A DNA stretch of 64,000 nt from Diplolepis rosae (GCA_030998225.1 JAPYXD010000484.1:8122001-8186000), one strand, 5' to 3'. Positions 22,270-34,590 are shown, counted from the first letter of the stretch. Program-made: numbers and translations. Notes: generated by a model not told the origin, from the sequence alone.

Positions 22270-23250
22270 AAAATTGCACGTGTGACGGATAAACATTGTG
22301 TTGACAAACGATATAAATGAATTGCTCTTGTGAACCTATAGAATAGGTCTAACTAAATTTACGAATAAACAATTGAAAATTGTACACAATTTGCTATAAA
22401 AATACATAGGGAAGGGACTTAAAAAATTTGAACACGTGTGACGGATAAAATTATGATAAAATTGCACATGTAAACCATATAATTGGTCCATACTAACTAA
22501 ATTCGAACAAAAATAAATAAAATGTGCCTAATTTTCCTATAGAAAATGCAAAGGGAGAAACATTAAAAATTACACATGTGACGGATAGACATTGTGTTGA
22601 CAAACGATATAAATGGATTGCACTTTTGAAACTATGGAATAGGTCTAACTAAATTTACGTATAAAAAATTTGACAATTGTACTAAATTTGCTATAAAAAT
22701 ACATAGGGAAGGTACTTAAAAAATTTGAATACGTGTAATGGATAACATTATGATAAATTTGCACATGTAAACCATATAATTGGTCCATACTAACTAAATT
22801 CGAACAAAAACTAAATAAAAAGTGTGCAGAATTTTTCAAAGAAATGCAAAGGAAGAACCTTAAAAATTACACATGTGACGGATAGACATTGTGTTGACAA
22901 CCGATATAAATGGATTGCACTTTTGGAACTATAGAATAGGTCAAACTAAATTTACGTATGAAAATTGAAAATTGTGCAAAAATTTGCTATAAACATACAT
23001 AGGGAAGGAACTTAAAAAATTACACGTTTGACGGATAACATTATGATAAATTGCAGTAACGCGGGACGGAAAAAACCATTGTGGTAAAAAACTTTATAAA
23101 AATTGCAGGTGTGAACTGTAAAATTAGTCTGAATAACTAAATCCACAACAATATAAGCCATATATAATTTGTTCTGTAAAAATACAAGTGGAAGGAACTT
23201 AAAAAATTGCAAGAGTGACAATTAAACATTGTGGTAAAAGGGGGAATAAA
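22270..23250 (-). repeat. degenerate tandem array, 296-bp period, in the Penelope 3' region
   Basis: ACATTGTGTTGACAAACGAT begins near 22293 and 22590 and, with one change, near 22886, a period of 296-297 bp. Inside each unit a related half-unit starts about 156 bp later (ACGGAT at 22285 and 22441), so the array looks like dimers of a roughly 148-bp monomer. Copies after about 23030 are more diverged. ORFs in it are chance. Confidence 0.8.
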
Positions 23251-23704
23251 TTCTAAATTTTTCAGCCTCATCAGGAAGTTGTATATAGATACAATTTTTA
23301 ATTTATTTTAATAAAAACATTAGAAGCTAAAAAATAATAATTGAGACTAACCTTCAGTCAGAATGTGAATGGAATTGTATCAAAAAATTCACAATTATCC
23401 CGGATTTTTTTCTTTTTTCGTTTACTGAAGAGACACATATTTATCACCACTGCTGTCAGTAACGTATTTACTTTGGAACTGAGTTATGTTTTTAAAAACT
23501 GCTGGAAAGTCATAGTGGAGTAAGGGATAAGGAGAGGGTATTTTTTTGAAGTGGTTTAACTTTGCGTGTATAAAAAGGTTGGAAAGATGTGTCCAAGATG
23601 ATCCAGGAAGCTGTGACAAAGGAGAACCGTAAATGAGTCAACTGTGGTTCAAACCGTTTCAAATCCTAAGCTAGATGTTGGAGAAAATGTAAATTTTTCT
23701 GAGA

Positions 23705-24445
23705 TTAAATTTTGTTATTTAACAAGGGGAGGTAAAAAACCGATAAGTTTTCTATGTCTGTTCTTTGGTTTACAGCATGAGGATTGCTGGCTATGTGGGT
23801 CATTTCTAGTGTCATTCGTTTTTTATAAAAATTACTTCTATCGAGAATTTTTACATCCTGAAAGTTAAAAGTATGATCATGATGCCACGCATGTTTTGTT
23901 AAGGCTGTCCATTTGTCAGGGGGATTGTAAACATCTTTGATGTGTTCACGAATTCTATTTTTGAGAGGTCGTTTTGTCGTACCTATGTAATTTGCTGTAC
24001 AACCAGTGCAGGGAATGTTGTACACGACGTCTGCGATATCCAGTTTTGAGATGGGATCTTTAGGAGACTTGAACAAATGTGTTAAATTGTTTGTATTACG
24101 AGGAGCAATTCTGATATTAAAGGGTTTTAAAATACCCGACAATTTTTCAGATAGTCCTTGTACGTAGGGAAGAGGCAAATATTTAGGGGTTTGACCTGTC
24201 GGGTCCTGCTGTGTGGGACCTGTGTGTGTGGGTGTGTAACCCTCAGGGGGTCGGTGTGTGTGGGTGTTCAGTACAGCGGCTTTACGTAACAGATGTTTTA
24301 ACCGTTTTTTTATAACATGGTTAATGAAGTCAATCGGATAATTGTTTTTTATTAATGTGATTTTTATTTTGTTAATATTTTCCGTGTGAAAAGTTTTGTG
24401 TGCTAGGGTGATGCCTTTATCAACTAAGTTATTATTTTTCTGCAT
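23705..24445 (-). pseudogene. Penelope-like retroelement, C-terminal GIY-YIG endonuclease fragment
   Basis: The 246-codon open stretch covers the end of the reverse-transcriptase/linker region (INHVIKKRLKHLL, residues 41-53; LPYVQGLSEKLSG, 92-104) and then a GIY-YIG nuclease. VYNIPCTGCTANYIG (141-155) supplies both halves of the motif plus a CxxC pair typical of Penelope elements, and LKNRIREH (161-168) carries the catalytic Arg. The C-terminal KHAWHHDHTFNFQDVKILDR and RMTLEMTHI blocks also fit. The RT catalytic motifs are absent, so the copy is 5'-truncated and cannot move by itself. A low-complexity Thr/Pro/His stretch (60-86) sits where the linker varies. Confidence 0.88.
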
Positions 24446-24502
24446 TTCAAATTTTTTTAATGGAAATTAATCTTTTCTCTTTCAAAATAGCCCTTCAATA
24501 AT

Positions 24503-24562
24503 AATATTGCTATTCTTAAAAGCAAAATTATCTATTTTTCCTGAGGTCTAATTTTCGTGGAT
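24503..24562 (-). repeat. right member of the inverted repeat flanking the Penelope remnant
   Basis: Reverse complement of 21645-21706 with few differences. Confidence 0.65.
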
Positions 24563-24816
24563 CAACTACCTTAAAAAACTGTTTTGGAGTATTGGATATA
24601 AGCTATTACTAAACAAAGTTTTTCATACATTCCAAAATTTGCTTTCAAAATTGTAAAAATGTTTGTAACTATTTTAAAGAAATTTATAAACATTACAGAA
24701 ATTTGTGTAGTTTTGAGAGTAAGTTCCAAAATATAAAAAAACACTGCCCAGTAATAGCTTTCATTCAGGGCTAGGAAACGGTTTTGTGAAGTTAAAAGAC
24801 ATTTTTTCCGGGTATC

Positions 24817-25446
24817 AAGGGAATCCGACACCTTTAATAATTTTATTTTTATTTTTTGAGTTCAGACCTTCCATAAAATTTTCTTTTTATGTTTAGTACC
24901 TTTATTCAGAAAGTTTTTAGGGGCGTTTGGAAATTCCAGCTCCTTAATCTATTTTTAAACTAAAAATTTGGAGTTTTTTGGGCATTTTTTGACTTTGGAT
25001 AACTTTTTTGTTTTTAACCAATTGAAATGATTCTTTTTTTATTTTGTTATTTTTATAATGTGTAGCAGCTTTTTGGTATGGAAAACACTCTAGCTAAATA
25101 ATAACTACAAAAATTTTTGGGATATTTTCATTTATTTTTTAATTTTATTTGTAACATTTTTATTCAGTCATGTTACCTTATTTTCCATAAGCAAAAAGTT
25201 GCTCCGCACTATAAGGAACAAAATAAGAAAATAATCATGGCAATTGGTTAAAAACAAGAAAGTTATCTAAGCTAAAAAAATGGCCGAAAAATGCCCAGAA
25301 AACTCCAAATTTTTTGTTTAAAAAAAACATAAAGGTGCTGGAATTTTCAAAGAATCCCAAAACCTTTCTAAATAAAGGTACTAAACATAAAAAAAATTAT
25401 ATAGAAGGTCTAAACTCAAAAAATATTAAAGGTGTCGGATCCCCTT
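24817..25446. mobile_element. foldback element with AAGGGNATCCGACACC ends
   Basis: AAGGGAATCCGACACCTTTA on the left faces TAAAGGTGTCGGATCCCCTT on the right. The arms extend about 240 bp inward (GTTTAGTACC with GGTACTAAAC, CCAAATTTTT with its complement, AACTTT with AAAGTT blocks). It lies at the 3' end of the transporter pseudogene. Confidence 0.82.
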
Positions 25447-26045
25447 AAGGACATTTAAGTTATTTTCCATATGAGTTATATTTTTCTCTACAACTCTTTG
25501 TTCTGTAGAGGCATCTACTTTTTTCCTGTCCTGAGTTCTTAAAAATTCCTTTAGTAGCATGCCTTCAATCTCTTGTAGAGAGTTTCCTTTTGTCTCTCGA
25601 ACCCAAACAAGACCAAAGAACAGTGAAAGTAGCATAATTGCTGAATGTATCTAGAAAACGTATTTCTCTGCTCTAAGATTCACTAGAGAGTGATAGGCTT
25701 CACTGGAAATTAAGGCAAACAAAGCAGGAAAAGCACTCGTGATGAAGCCAGCAATGCTTTTCAAACTTGCTGGGGAAAATTCCCCAAGTATGGTACTTGG
25801 AACTATGCCTATGCACATCAGCATAAATACAATTAGGATCGTATTTCATATCCAGGAGCGCATAATGCACTCCTAAGATAGTCATGCCCACCACCACTTC
25901 AGTATTCGAAGTGGTCAGCAATACTCGTCTTCCACATCGATCAATAGCATAGACTGCGACTCATGGAGAAAGTAATTTCTATTGTGTCCACTATGATCAC
26001 CCCACACTTGAAGGTGGAATCGCAGATATTTTCGCATTTCTAACT

Positions 26046-26261
26046 AGGGCCCATCCATATACCACCTGGACAATTTTTCACCACTTTTAGACCTCCCACC
26101 CCTCGTGGACAACTGTGGAATTTCGACGAACACCCCCTTCCCCCAATCTGTCCACGTGGACATATTTTATGAAGATATAGACAACAATGGACAATATGGA
26201 TAAGAGTGGAGACCCCCCCCCCCCGTCCACGTAGTATGTGTATGGCCCCCTATGGCCTCCA
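26046..26261. mobile_element. MITE with AGGGSCCAT...ACGTGGAC ends inside the pseudogene
   Basis: AGGGCCCATCCATATACCAC on the left faces GTAGTATGTGTATGGCCCCCT on the right in inverted orientation, with GTCCACGTGGACA in the middle and a run of C. A related fragment is at about 33925-33975. Confidence 0.65.
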
Positions 26262-26291
26262 TGTTATAGACAATTCTGTTCATCCCACAAA

Positions 26292-26848
26292 TTTGTATTA
26301 AAAAAATTTTAATCATATTTTTGGAATTCAAACGAAAAATATATGTTTTATCAGAAACTTTGTGAGAGAAAAATTGTAGATCTTTTTAAAACGAACAACA
26401 TTGCATTCTTACTTTTTTTCGTATTTCACATATTATTGTTAAAAAAAATTGAATTTTGGATTTTCAATAGTATTTTTTTAAATTAAAAAGAAAAATATAA
26501 ATCTCATGAAAAAATGTTGCAATTCAAATTTGTAGATCTTAATGTAGAAAATAATTTTGTACCATAACTTTTTTTTATATCTCGTATAATTTAACGGGAA
26601 AATGGAATTTTGATATTGACTTTTTTCAAGTTTTAAGATGCTGTAACATTTCTAATTTTGGTTTAATCAAAAAATGTTATCTGGATAATTTGTAGAGATT
26701 TATGAGCACTATCAAAAACCAGTATTAGAATGTATGTTTTTTTCAAAAACACAAAAAATGGTCTCAAAACGTAAAGATTTAATGAAAATTTCGAAACTCA
26801 TTTTTCACATAAAACTGATACCTTCTCATCCATGATGAGAATGTAAAA
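26292..26848 (-). repeat. repeat B copy inside the transporter pseudogene
   Basis: It ends CATCCATGATGAGAATGTAA, as in the copy at 17097-17115, and shares the AAGAAAAATAT, GCTGTAACATTTCTAATTTT and TTATGAGCACTATCAAAAAC blocks. It splits the pseudogene between helices 4-5 and the later half. Confidence 0.78.
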
Positions 26849-27339
26849 AGCAGATAGGTGATATTGAAGATAAGCCCAATGATGGAAAACCATGTCATAG
26901 ATAGATAGGGGCCCATAATGTTGCCTAGGACTGTGCTCAATTACATTTCGCTGATGACGCAACCTATAAGGGCATTACTTATTTTTGAATCTGCTTTTTC
27001 GCCAATGTAGAGGGAAAACGAGCTGAAGATCATACCCCTGGATGTGCCAGATGAGAGACAAGATATGCAGAGCCAAGTGGCTGAATTGGCACAAATCATG
27101 CATATCCAACCAAGCACTAAAGGTAATCCGGTCAGCATTAAAGTTTTCTCGCTACCCAAGTGTTCCACTGATAGTGGAAGCAGCTATTGTTCCGATTATA
27201 CAACCAATAGGGACCAGGGATGCTACCCAGGATGCTTGTCTTTGTGTAATTGGCAGCACTGAGTCCTTTGCGGTAAATTGGACTAGGTAGGGGGACAGCC
27301 ACCCTCATACTAAACCGACCGTTACCGAAAGAATGGACA

Positions 27340-30133
27340 CTGTAACGTTGTAGTTAAAATTAGTAGTGATAATACGATTTTTATTGTAGATTCATTCCAA
27401 AATCATTGCAAACCTTCGAAATAAGCGATCCATTGTGGCCAAAACTGGGAAAAATTAATTATAATTGCCATTTTTTGTGAAATTCTTAAGAGCTCTTTCT
27501 AGCTTTCGTTCTTCTATTAAAGTGTAGGCATAGGCAGAGAAATAGTTTTTAGACCATCACAGATTCTAAATTAAGATATGTTATAAAAATATAATTTATT
27601 GATATCGTATTTCAATTATAATTTTACGCAATTCCCATTTTTCAACAATTATTATTATTATGTTGATTAAGCCGATCATTAGTGCAATAACGCTTGTCAT
27701 TTTTTTAAAAATCGATCCACCTGAAACTGCTTGTTTTCACCTTCTTCTAAAATTATATAATAGAATCTTTATTAATTTGAGATTCTCTATGAATCATAGT
27801 TTCAATTTGCTATATGACATTAAAATATAAAGTGAAAATCTCTAGAAATTAAAATTTAGATACTGCCAACATTAAAATTTTCTAGATTTCTCATGTTGCG
27901 ATCTTTGAAATTTTATTCTTCTTTCGAAGAAATTGTAAGAGTTAAATTTAAGTTTACTAGTTATTTTCTAATTCTAATGACCTTAGAAGCTGAATACATA
28001 GAATGATAAAGCAGTTGACAGTGTCATTTGTCCTCGAACTGATAAAGTGTTTTTTTATCATCCATCAGGTGATATTCACGAAACGAAGATCTGACGCAAG
28101 AACAAGCAAACGTTTCAAGTTCCTAAATAATCCATAAAACAAAATTTCATTCAAAACGTTTGATTCTTTAAATAAAACATTTGTGATTGCAAATCACAGT
28201 TCTTTAAGGTTCTGAAAAAAATATTAACTGGAATGAATTTCCTGTACTAGAGAACTATAAAAAAAGTGTCAAGAAGAAGACATCCGTTGTGGAAATTAGC
28301 TTAATTTATAACTATTGAATAACCTTACTGATTTGTAATTGTAATTAATGACACTACATGGCCAACTTAATCCATGGACATGGCCTTAAAATCTAATCTT
28401 AAATCTAATCTGAGTATTTTTAGTCCATGAAAGTCAGTATATAATTTTGATTTTCATAATTAGATCCGTATTTTTAAACTATTTAAACTCTTTCAGATTG
28501 AAACAACTGTGAAGATAAATAGAAAAGTACAAGTTCAATAAACAAAATTCTAAGCTTTCAAATCCTGTAAATAATAATCAGATAAAAATCAAGTAAGCTG
28601 CAATATGGATTCCTTTTCCTTTTTGCGAGATAAGTCGAATGCTCGATGAATACGCGTCCTGGCATTGTACGAATGTGATGGATGTCCCCTACGTTTGAAC
28701 TTCCAACACTTTGAAATTGTCGTCGTTTTTCTCCTGGACAAATCGGCACCCTTAAAAAACGATAATCCACCCAAACACACTTTCATTTTTTACTAATACC
28801 TATCAAGAGATTTGTGTAAAATTTTGCCCTCAATAAATTGACCATATTTGGGTACACTAGTCAAATAAACATGCGACATCTGCAAAAAAAATCGATTTTT
28901 GGCTGTTCAATGTTATCAATAACTTTTGAGTCGCTCTTTTATAAAAAAAGGATTACTTTTTCATTTTAAAAATTCGAGTTTCAATTAACCTGAAAAGTAA
29001 GGCCATCTTATGAAGTTTTTATGATGAATCAGTTTTTTAATTACTCGTCCTGGAAAATTTGCCTAAGCTCCGTTAGGGCCTTTTCTTCACCGAACGTCAC
29101 AGATATTGATCATGCTGAAAAATGCCTATCATTTACTCTTGAAATCATAATGGATTATATTGGAAAAAAATATTTTTAATTAACCAATAGAGGTAGTCGT
29201 TAAAATCGGTGTGCTTAGTTCTTTAGTTGCAATTTCGATTGTATTTGACTTTCTTCAGATCGGTTGTTTGAACAATAGACTTAATATCTGATAGAATTTT
29301 AGTCAGATACCCAGATTTCAGTCAAGTTCTTTGCTTTTATAATTCTGAGTAGGTTATATTACTTTGAGAACAATAAGATAAATTCTTTTAGAATTTATGA
29401 GAATTAAGTTTTTTTGGCTTGGTAAACGTGTTAAACAATCATGATGAATTAATACTGCAATATGGAATTATCTTTTGATATTTTAATCATATTCTGGTTA
29501 TATAGTAAACTTCCATCTGCAGATTTAAAAAAGAATCTTGACTTAACCTCAAAGTGTGCTCTCGAAGCTTGAGCATTTCCGTTGGCCAGTTGCCAACCAT
29601 AATAAAGGTTCATTATAATTATAATTTAACAAATTAATTCGCTTAGTAACTCTCACTGATGTGAAGTAATTCCAATTTTAATACAAAAATGTAAGATTTC
29701 CTTACAATAATTTCCACAATAATACCTTAAACCAAATGTCTGAAACCTAGCCGATAGTTTAATGTTACCTCTAATATTATTATCCTTTTAGTTCTCACTT
29801 TTCATTTTCTTCCACACAAATTAAATGCACATACAAAGTTATGTTTTGTTATAATTATAATTGTAATTTCTTACATAAAAGAAATTCCTTAACTTTTTGA
29901 AGTTTTACTTGACTTTCTCTGCTGATTTATAAATTCGATGATCTGCAGCGACCCCCGTAAATGCAAGAAAGAATAAAAACTGTTTTGTTCCTTGCAAATT
30001 TGAATTTTTATAAATAAATATATAGTTTAATATAATTATTATGTTTTTATTATATACATTATATTGTATAATAAAATTTTTTATTTATATGCTATAATTA
30101 TATGAATAATATAAATTTAAGTTTAATATTAAT
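27340..30133. other. intergenic DNA, no gene recognised
   Basis: About 2.8 kb of AT-rich sequence. A minus-strand ORF at 28589-28786 is basic and slightly GC-richer than its surroundings but matches nothing I know. The 5' exon(s) of the transporter pseudogene would be expected here or beyond, but I could not identify them. Confidence 0.35.
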
Positions 30134-30403
30134 TTAACTCTTCGTAGGTACACGTATTTTTACTGGCATCGTGGGTACACGTGACCCAAAAAGTTCAGGC
30201 ACTTATTTATTCATGAAAAAGGTGTTCAAAAATTCTCTCAATATTCTGAAATACTCTTTTGGAAATCCTATTTTATGTTCTAATAGGTTTTGCAGCAATT
30301 TTTTTAGCGAGTTTTTATTTATAACAATTTATTCCGATGAAAACATTTCACTTGAAAATTTCGTCATGTCCCTTTTGGGACACGTGTACCTACGAAGGGT
30401 TAA
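30134..30403. mobile_element. TTAA-flanked MITE (piggyBac-type), second family
   Basis: TTAACTCTTCGTAGGTACACG at the left and CGTGTACCTACGAAGGGTTAA at the right, i.e. TIRs of about 20 bp next to TTAA. The interior differs from the 19.9- and 63.3-kb elements. ORF 30171-30428 is contained in it and shows no domain. Confidence 0.85.
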
Positions 30404-30558
30404 GATTTTTAGTATTTTAATGTGTTAAATTCAAAATTAACCCGATCTCAAATTTCAACAGTATATAAATTTAATATATTGATATATTTATAAAAGTGAG
30501 CGCCTCTTATTTAATTTTAAACGTGCTATAAATATTAATAAATAATTATTTGAACCAT
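30404..30558. other. AT-rich spacer
   Basis: Nothing recognised. Confidence 0.3.
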
Positions 30559-31200
30559 AAAGGGGGAGGGTCTCTAAGGCCGGTTTTTGGCCCAATTTAG
30601 ATTGGGCCCAAAAAATTCGAAAAAATTCCTACAGTACCTACTAACAATCAGAAGTCAATTCCACCCTAAATTGACCACCCTCATCGCCCCTATTCACCGC
30701 TTCTATGCAGTGTTTTTGGAAAAAAACCAAATAAAAAAAATCCAGAAAAATACATATATAGGTTTTTGGGGTCGCTGATTTCGAATCCGAGATCCGTTCA
30801 CCTCCATCATATCAGATTCAAGGTTATTTGAAGGTCAGAATGTAAAAAACCGGATAAAGAAATCCAAAAAAAATACATATTACAAGTTTTTGGGAATGCT
30901 AAATCCGGAAGGTGTTAATTTAACAGCTCAATGATATATAAATGATATAAAATGATATAAAACCTATATATGTATTTTTCTAGATTTTTTTTATTGGGGT
31001 TTTTTCCCAAAAACACTGCGTAAAAGCGGTGAAATTTTCCTTTTTTTAAAGGGCGCTCGGGGTGAATAGGGGTGATGAGGGTGGTCCATTTAGGGTGGAA
31101 TTGACTTCTTATTGTTATTAGATACTGTAGGAATTTTTTCAAATTTTTTGGGCCCAATCTAAATTGGGCCAAAAACCGGCCTTAGAGACCTTCCCCCTTT
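30559..31200. mobile_element. foldback element with GGCCGGTTTTTGGCCCAA arms
   Basis: The inverted arms of about 200-230 bp (30559-30780 and 30960-31200) share AAGGCCGGTTTTTGGCCCAA, AGTCAATTCCACCCTAAATT and a CAGTGTTTTTGG block. The non-coding loop has AAAATACATAT motifs. ORFs 30587-30778 and 30915-31172 are the two arms read from opposite strands, so their mutual similarity is not protein conservation. Confidence 0.85.
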
Positions 31201-31373
31201 TTAAAATTCTCTTTATATTCTCTCATATTCTTTAAATTCTGTTATATTCTCGGTTATATTACTTGAACTTAAATTCTCGAGAATTTAAAAACTTTATTTG
31301 CTTGCCTCAGAATCAATAAAATTAGATTATAGAACCTATGGGATCGTTTGTGACGTTGATGATCTATTTCTCG

Positions 31374-31502
31374 AGAGGCCGTTCACTCAAAATCGATTCT
31401 ACGTGAGCATAATTATTCCGTTAACTAGCTCACGCTCGAGCTTGCAGTGATTCTTGGCGATCCTTAATGATTCCCGGTGATTCTTCCGGTGAACGGCCCC
31501 TT
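31374..31502. mobile_element. 130-bp MITE with GGCCGTTCAC ends
   Basis: AGAGGCCGTTCACTC on the left faces CCGGTGAACGGCCCCTT on the right. GATTCTTGG and GATTCCCGGTGATTCTTCC repeats lie near the right end. Its end sequence resembles, but does not equal, that of 13066-13215. Confidence 0.65.
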
Positions 31503-34361
31503 GGTATTTCTTATTAATAACCATCAACGTCTAATTAATATTGGGAAATTCTGAAACAGATGACGATCGTTTGATGCTTGAATAATTTAGATCTACAAAA
31601 ATGCTGTATCCAGAAATGGTGAGAGAAAAATCGATGAAAAACATTTAGGAGAAGTGAATTCGTCCATCGATATTTATTTCCTCTTCTTTTTGATACTCTC
31701 TCATCCAAGAATGAAATGCTGCATGTAGATATGATTCATGAAAGTCGGCGTTAGTGAATACAAAGAGTGTAACGACATAAGAATGAAACGGAAGGTGTTT
31801 CCAGCAGTTAAGCGTGTCATATCAAAAGAATCGTAAAAGGTCAGACGCACGTTTTCAAGAGACGTCTTTTACCTTGTAGATATTTTTCCTTTATGGTTAG
31901 TTTTATTCTGCCGTTTGCCTTCAGGCACACAGAGTCCTAGCGAGAAATTCTCTCCACAGTTTGATCTTTTACGAAAAAGTTACTCTTTTCTTCATATTCA
32001 GAAGTTATGCTTTTCTCTAGGTTCTGTTTTTTTTTTCTAACCTTTATCTAATGCTTTCTCTTAAAAGCTCCAGTATGGACATTTTACAAGGAAAAAAAAA
32101 ATATATATATATATAGGTAATGCTAAATATGCAATGAAATATATAATATAAAAAATAAAATGGCACTTTAAGTGTCAAGTTTTGTATCACCCTAGTGCAT
32201 CTATTGGCTTTCATAATTCTTTTTTCTGTTATCTAGTGTTTTCTTTAAATGAGCCTCTTTTTTAAACAAACAAAATATTTGGAAAAACAGCATCACCCTG
32301 TAAAAAATGTTCAGCGGAGGAAAAACTTTGTTGGTAATAAAATACGTTAATTTGCGGTAAGAGTTTCAATATTTGCATTACCGTGAACTTCAACGGCCTA
32401 GTGGTTTCGTTCTCGTACTATTCCTAGAACTAGTACAAGTTTACGACGCATTTCTGTGAATACTTGTTTTATGTTTTGCTTTCCACGAGCCAACTGTCGT
32501 AAACTCTACATAGAAGTTAGCATAAAGAACATTTATGTGTTCAACCTTCCGAAGACAATTTAGGTACAGAAGTTAAAATATCCACATCAAATTCTTCAAT
32601 TTTAAAACCAAATATATAATGCTAAGATAATAACATTTTTTGAAATTCCCAAAGTTTAAAAATAATAAGATTATTTTTACTTGAACTTTATGAGAAACTA
32701 CGCTTACAAAACTTCTGCTTTAAGACTTGGTCTTTTATGTTTTGACATTCCCTTCACCTATTATTTTTCAATTACGTCTTCTACAGTTGAGATTATCGTG
32801 CCTTGTTAGCATAACTGGTGCAATTTTGTCTTTTTTCTTATGAATTTCCAGTTGTGCTGAAATTCTATGGACTAGGTTTTAAGAGTTTAGTTCTAAAGAG
32901 AAAAAAATTGTATGGAAATAAAAAATAAGCTTTTGAGAGGAAATTTGAGAGATGAAGCTTTTATAATGAAAGCAAACTTTAGTGAATTTGAACTGCAGTA
33001 ATTTTTCCATTTTTAGTTTAATTATGTTACTGAGTTGGTTATCTATAGCCTAGCGCTTTAAAAATCGTCGAGTTTAACCGCATGGAATTGCCTCATATAA
33101 GTTTGGTCAAAAAGTGTGAAAATTATGTTCATTTTGTATGAAAGATAACAAACTGTTTTGAAAAATTGAGAATTAAAAATTACGATCTTATCACCAGAAA
33201 TAATATACGATTTTTAAACAATAAAAATTTCTTTAATATTATTCTGCTAAGTAATATATTTTTACTTTTGTTACAGGTGAGTTTTCTACGTTTTTAACAG
33301 TTTCTACATTTGTGTGAGTAGTAAACAACACATTTTTGAAATCACTATTGAATTTATAAGAAAATAAAATTGAAACATCATTAGTTGTTTAAAAGTTGAA
33401 TGTTAAAAAGAATTTTAACTACAGATTTAAAAAATAACGAAAAAAATCATAATCTACTTTCGTCAAAGTAAACATTGGAATCGTTTCAATTTAAACATTT
33501 CATTGTGGGTGGTTCATTGCTGAAAACATATTTGTTTGAACTGATTAAGATAGCACATGGATTCATAAGGATTGACTACGTCATAATCAGCTGGTGGTAT
33601 CAGTATTATATATTTTATCGTATTTCTCAGAATCCAAGGGTAACAATGAAAAAGAAGTCAGTAGCAATTTTTTCAAAATCTAGTTTATCCAATGTAAAAA
33701 TTAAAAAAATTGAAATAAACATTTCTGTTCAGAAGAAACATGTCAGAATGTTTTTACAAACTATTTGTTTTTATTGGGGGATTTATTGTTCCCATCATTC
33801 TAAGTTGAAACCCATGTTTGGTAGAATTACGCAGTAAAATTGCATTTTTAAATATCATGAATTAAGCAAAATTTTCTTCATTCAATGACCATTCAATTCT
33901 TCTATTCAATGACCATATATCACGTAGACATCCCCCCCCCCCTCCCCTCCCCAAATGTTGCCTTTGTCCACGTGAATTTATTTCAGATGTGATGGAAATA
34001 TGGATATTCTTGACATGCAATAGCAAGAGAGCCAAAAACAGCAGTAAATTTGCTAAAGATTTAATTTTTCTTGAAAACATCTGTATACACATTATTAAAT
34101 GATTTGAGTACACCTTTGACTCGTTTTAGCAGAGATTCTCTAGTTTAACAATATTTTTTTTAGATTCATACGAATCGTGGATTTTTTATATAATTGATTA
34201 CCATTTAATTTATATTAATACAATAATTGACTTTTTCACATAAAAAAGGAAATAAGTAATAAGTTATAATATATTATTATATAATAATATGTTATATAAT
34301 ATGGGAAATAATATACTCAACAGATTTTTTTTATTGTCAAGTTATAAAAAGCCGCATATTA
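31503..34361. other. intergenic DNA with minor repeats
   Basis: A run of A then (TA)n lies at about 32090-32115. At about 33925-33975 ATCACGTAGACATCCCCCCC and TTGTCCACGTGAATTTAT form a small inverted remnant like the 26-kb MITE. The 120-codon ORF at 33475-33837 shows no known motif and AT-driven composition. Confidence 0.35.
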
Positions 34362-34590
34362 CATTCTGTCAGAAAAGTACCGGGAATTGGTTAATAAAAC
34401 ACAAACTATTTATCATTCATCCAAATTTATTTTATCACCTTCAAAGTGGGCCCCTCCCGAAATAATACACTTATGCCAATGAATAATTCAATCATCAAAA
34501 CATTTTGAAACGCAGTTTCCTGAATCGACTTCAGTTCTCACTGTGAATTCTCTTCTATGTCTTCTGTCGACTGAAAACGGGTGCCTCGAA
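34362..34590 (-). pseudogene. mariner-type transposase C-terminal fragment
   Basis: On the minus strand TRFQSTEDIEENSQ, ELKSIQETAFQN, then in another frame HWHKCIISGGAHFEGDKINLDE. The last block matches the usual RWHKCI...GDYFEGDKI end of mariner-type transposases. The right TIR CATTCTGTCAGAAAAGTACC abuts a TA at 34360-34361. Stops and frame changes show it is dead. Confidence 0.75.

Larger units (their letters stand above)
25447..27339 (-). pseudogene. Tret1-like sugar transporter pseudogene, interrupted
   Basis: Paralogue of the 11.7-kb transporter on the same strand. The 5' part (27339-26849) starts after TTACAG/TGTCC, the same acceptor position and phase, and encodes GWLSPYLVQFTAKDSVLP, LTGLPLVLGWICMICANS, FSLYIGEKADSKISNALIG and VLGNIMGPYLSM. 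Then come repeat B (26292-26848) and a MITE (26046-26261). The 3' part (about 26040-25447) encodes VAVYAIDRCGRRVLLTTS, MCIGIVPSTILGEFSPAS and VRETKGNSLQEIEG. Stops, at least two frame changes and loss of the central cytoplasmic loop make it non-functional. Confidence 0.88.

Noticed and set aside
22270..23250. CRISPR-like array from the regular repeats
   Set aside because: The period is 296 bp with similar sequence throughout; there are no short repeats with unique spacers, and the DNA is eukaryotic.
23250..23290. Third hammerhead-like motif (CCTGATGAGGCTGAAAA on the minus strand)
   Set aside because: CTGATGA and GAAA are present but stem II is only a few bases, and no NUH or matching stem I follows, so it fails the pairing test.
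28558..28786. Basic ORF (SFFKGADLSRRKTTT...) as a possible gene
   Set aside because: No recognised motif, splice sites not convincing, and an overlapping frame is equally open; evidence is too weak to list as a gene.
30587..31172. Two similar MAQFRLGPKN-type ORFs on opposite strands
   Set aside because: They are the two arms of one foldback element read in opposite directions, so their similarity does not show a conserved protein.
33475..33837. 120-codon ORF as a gene
   Set aside because: AT-driven composition, no motif, no context; consistent with chance.
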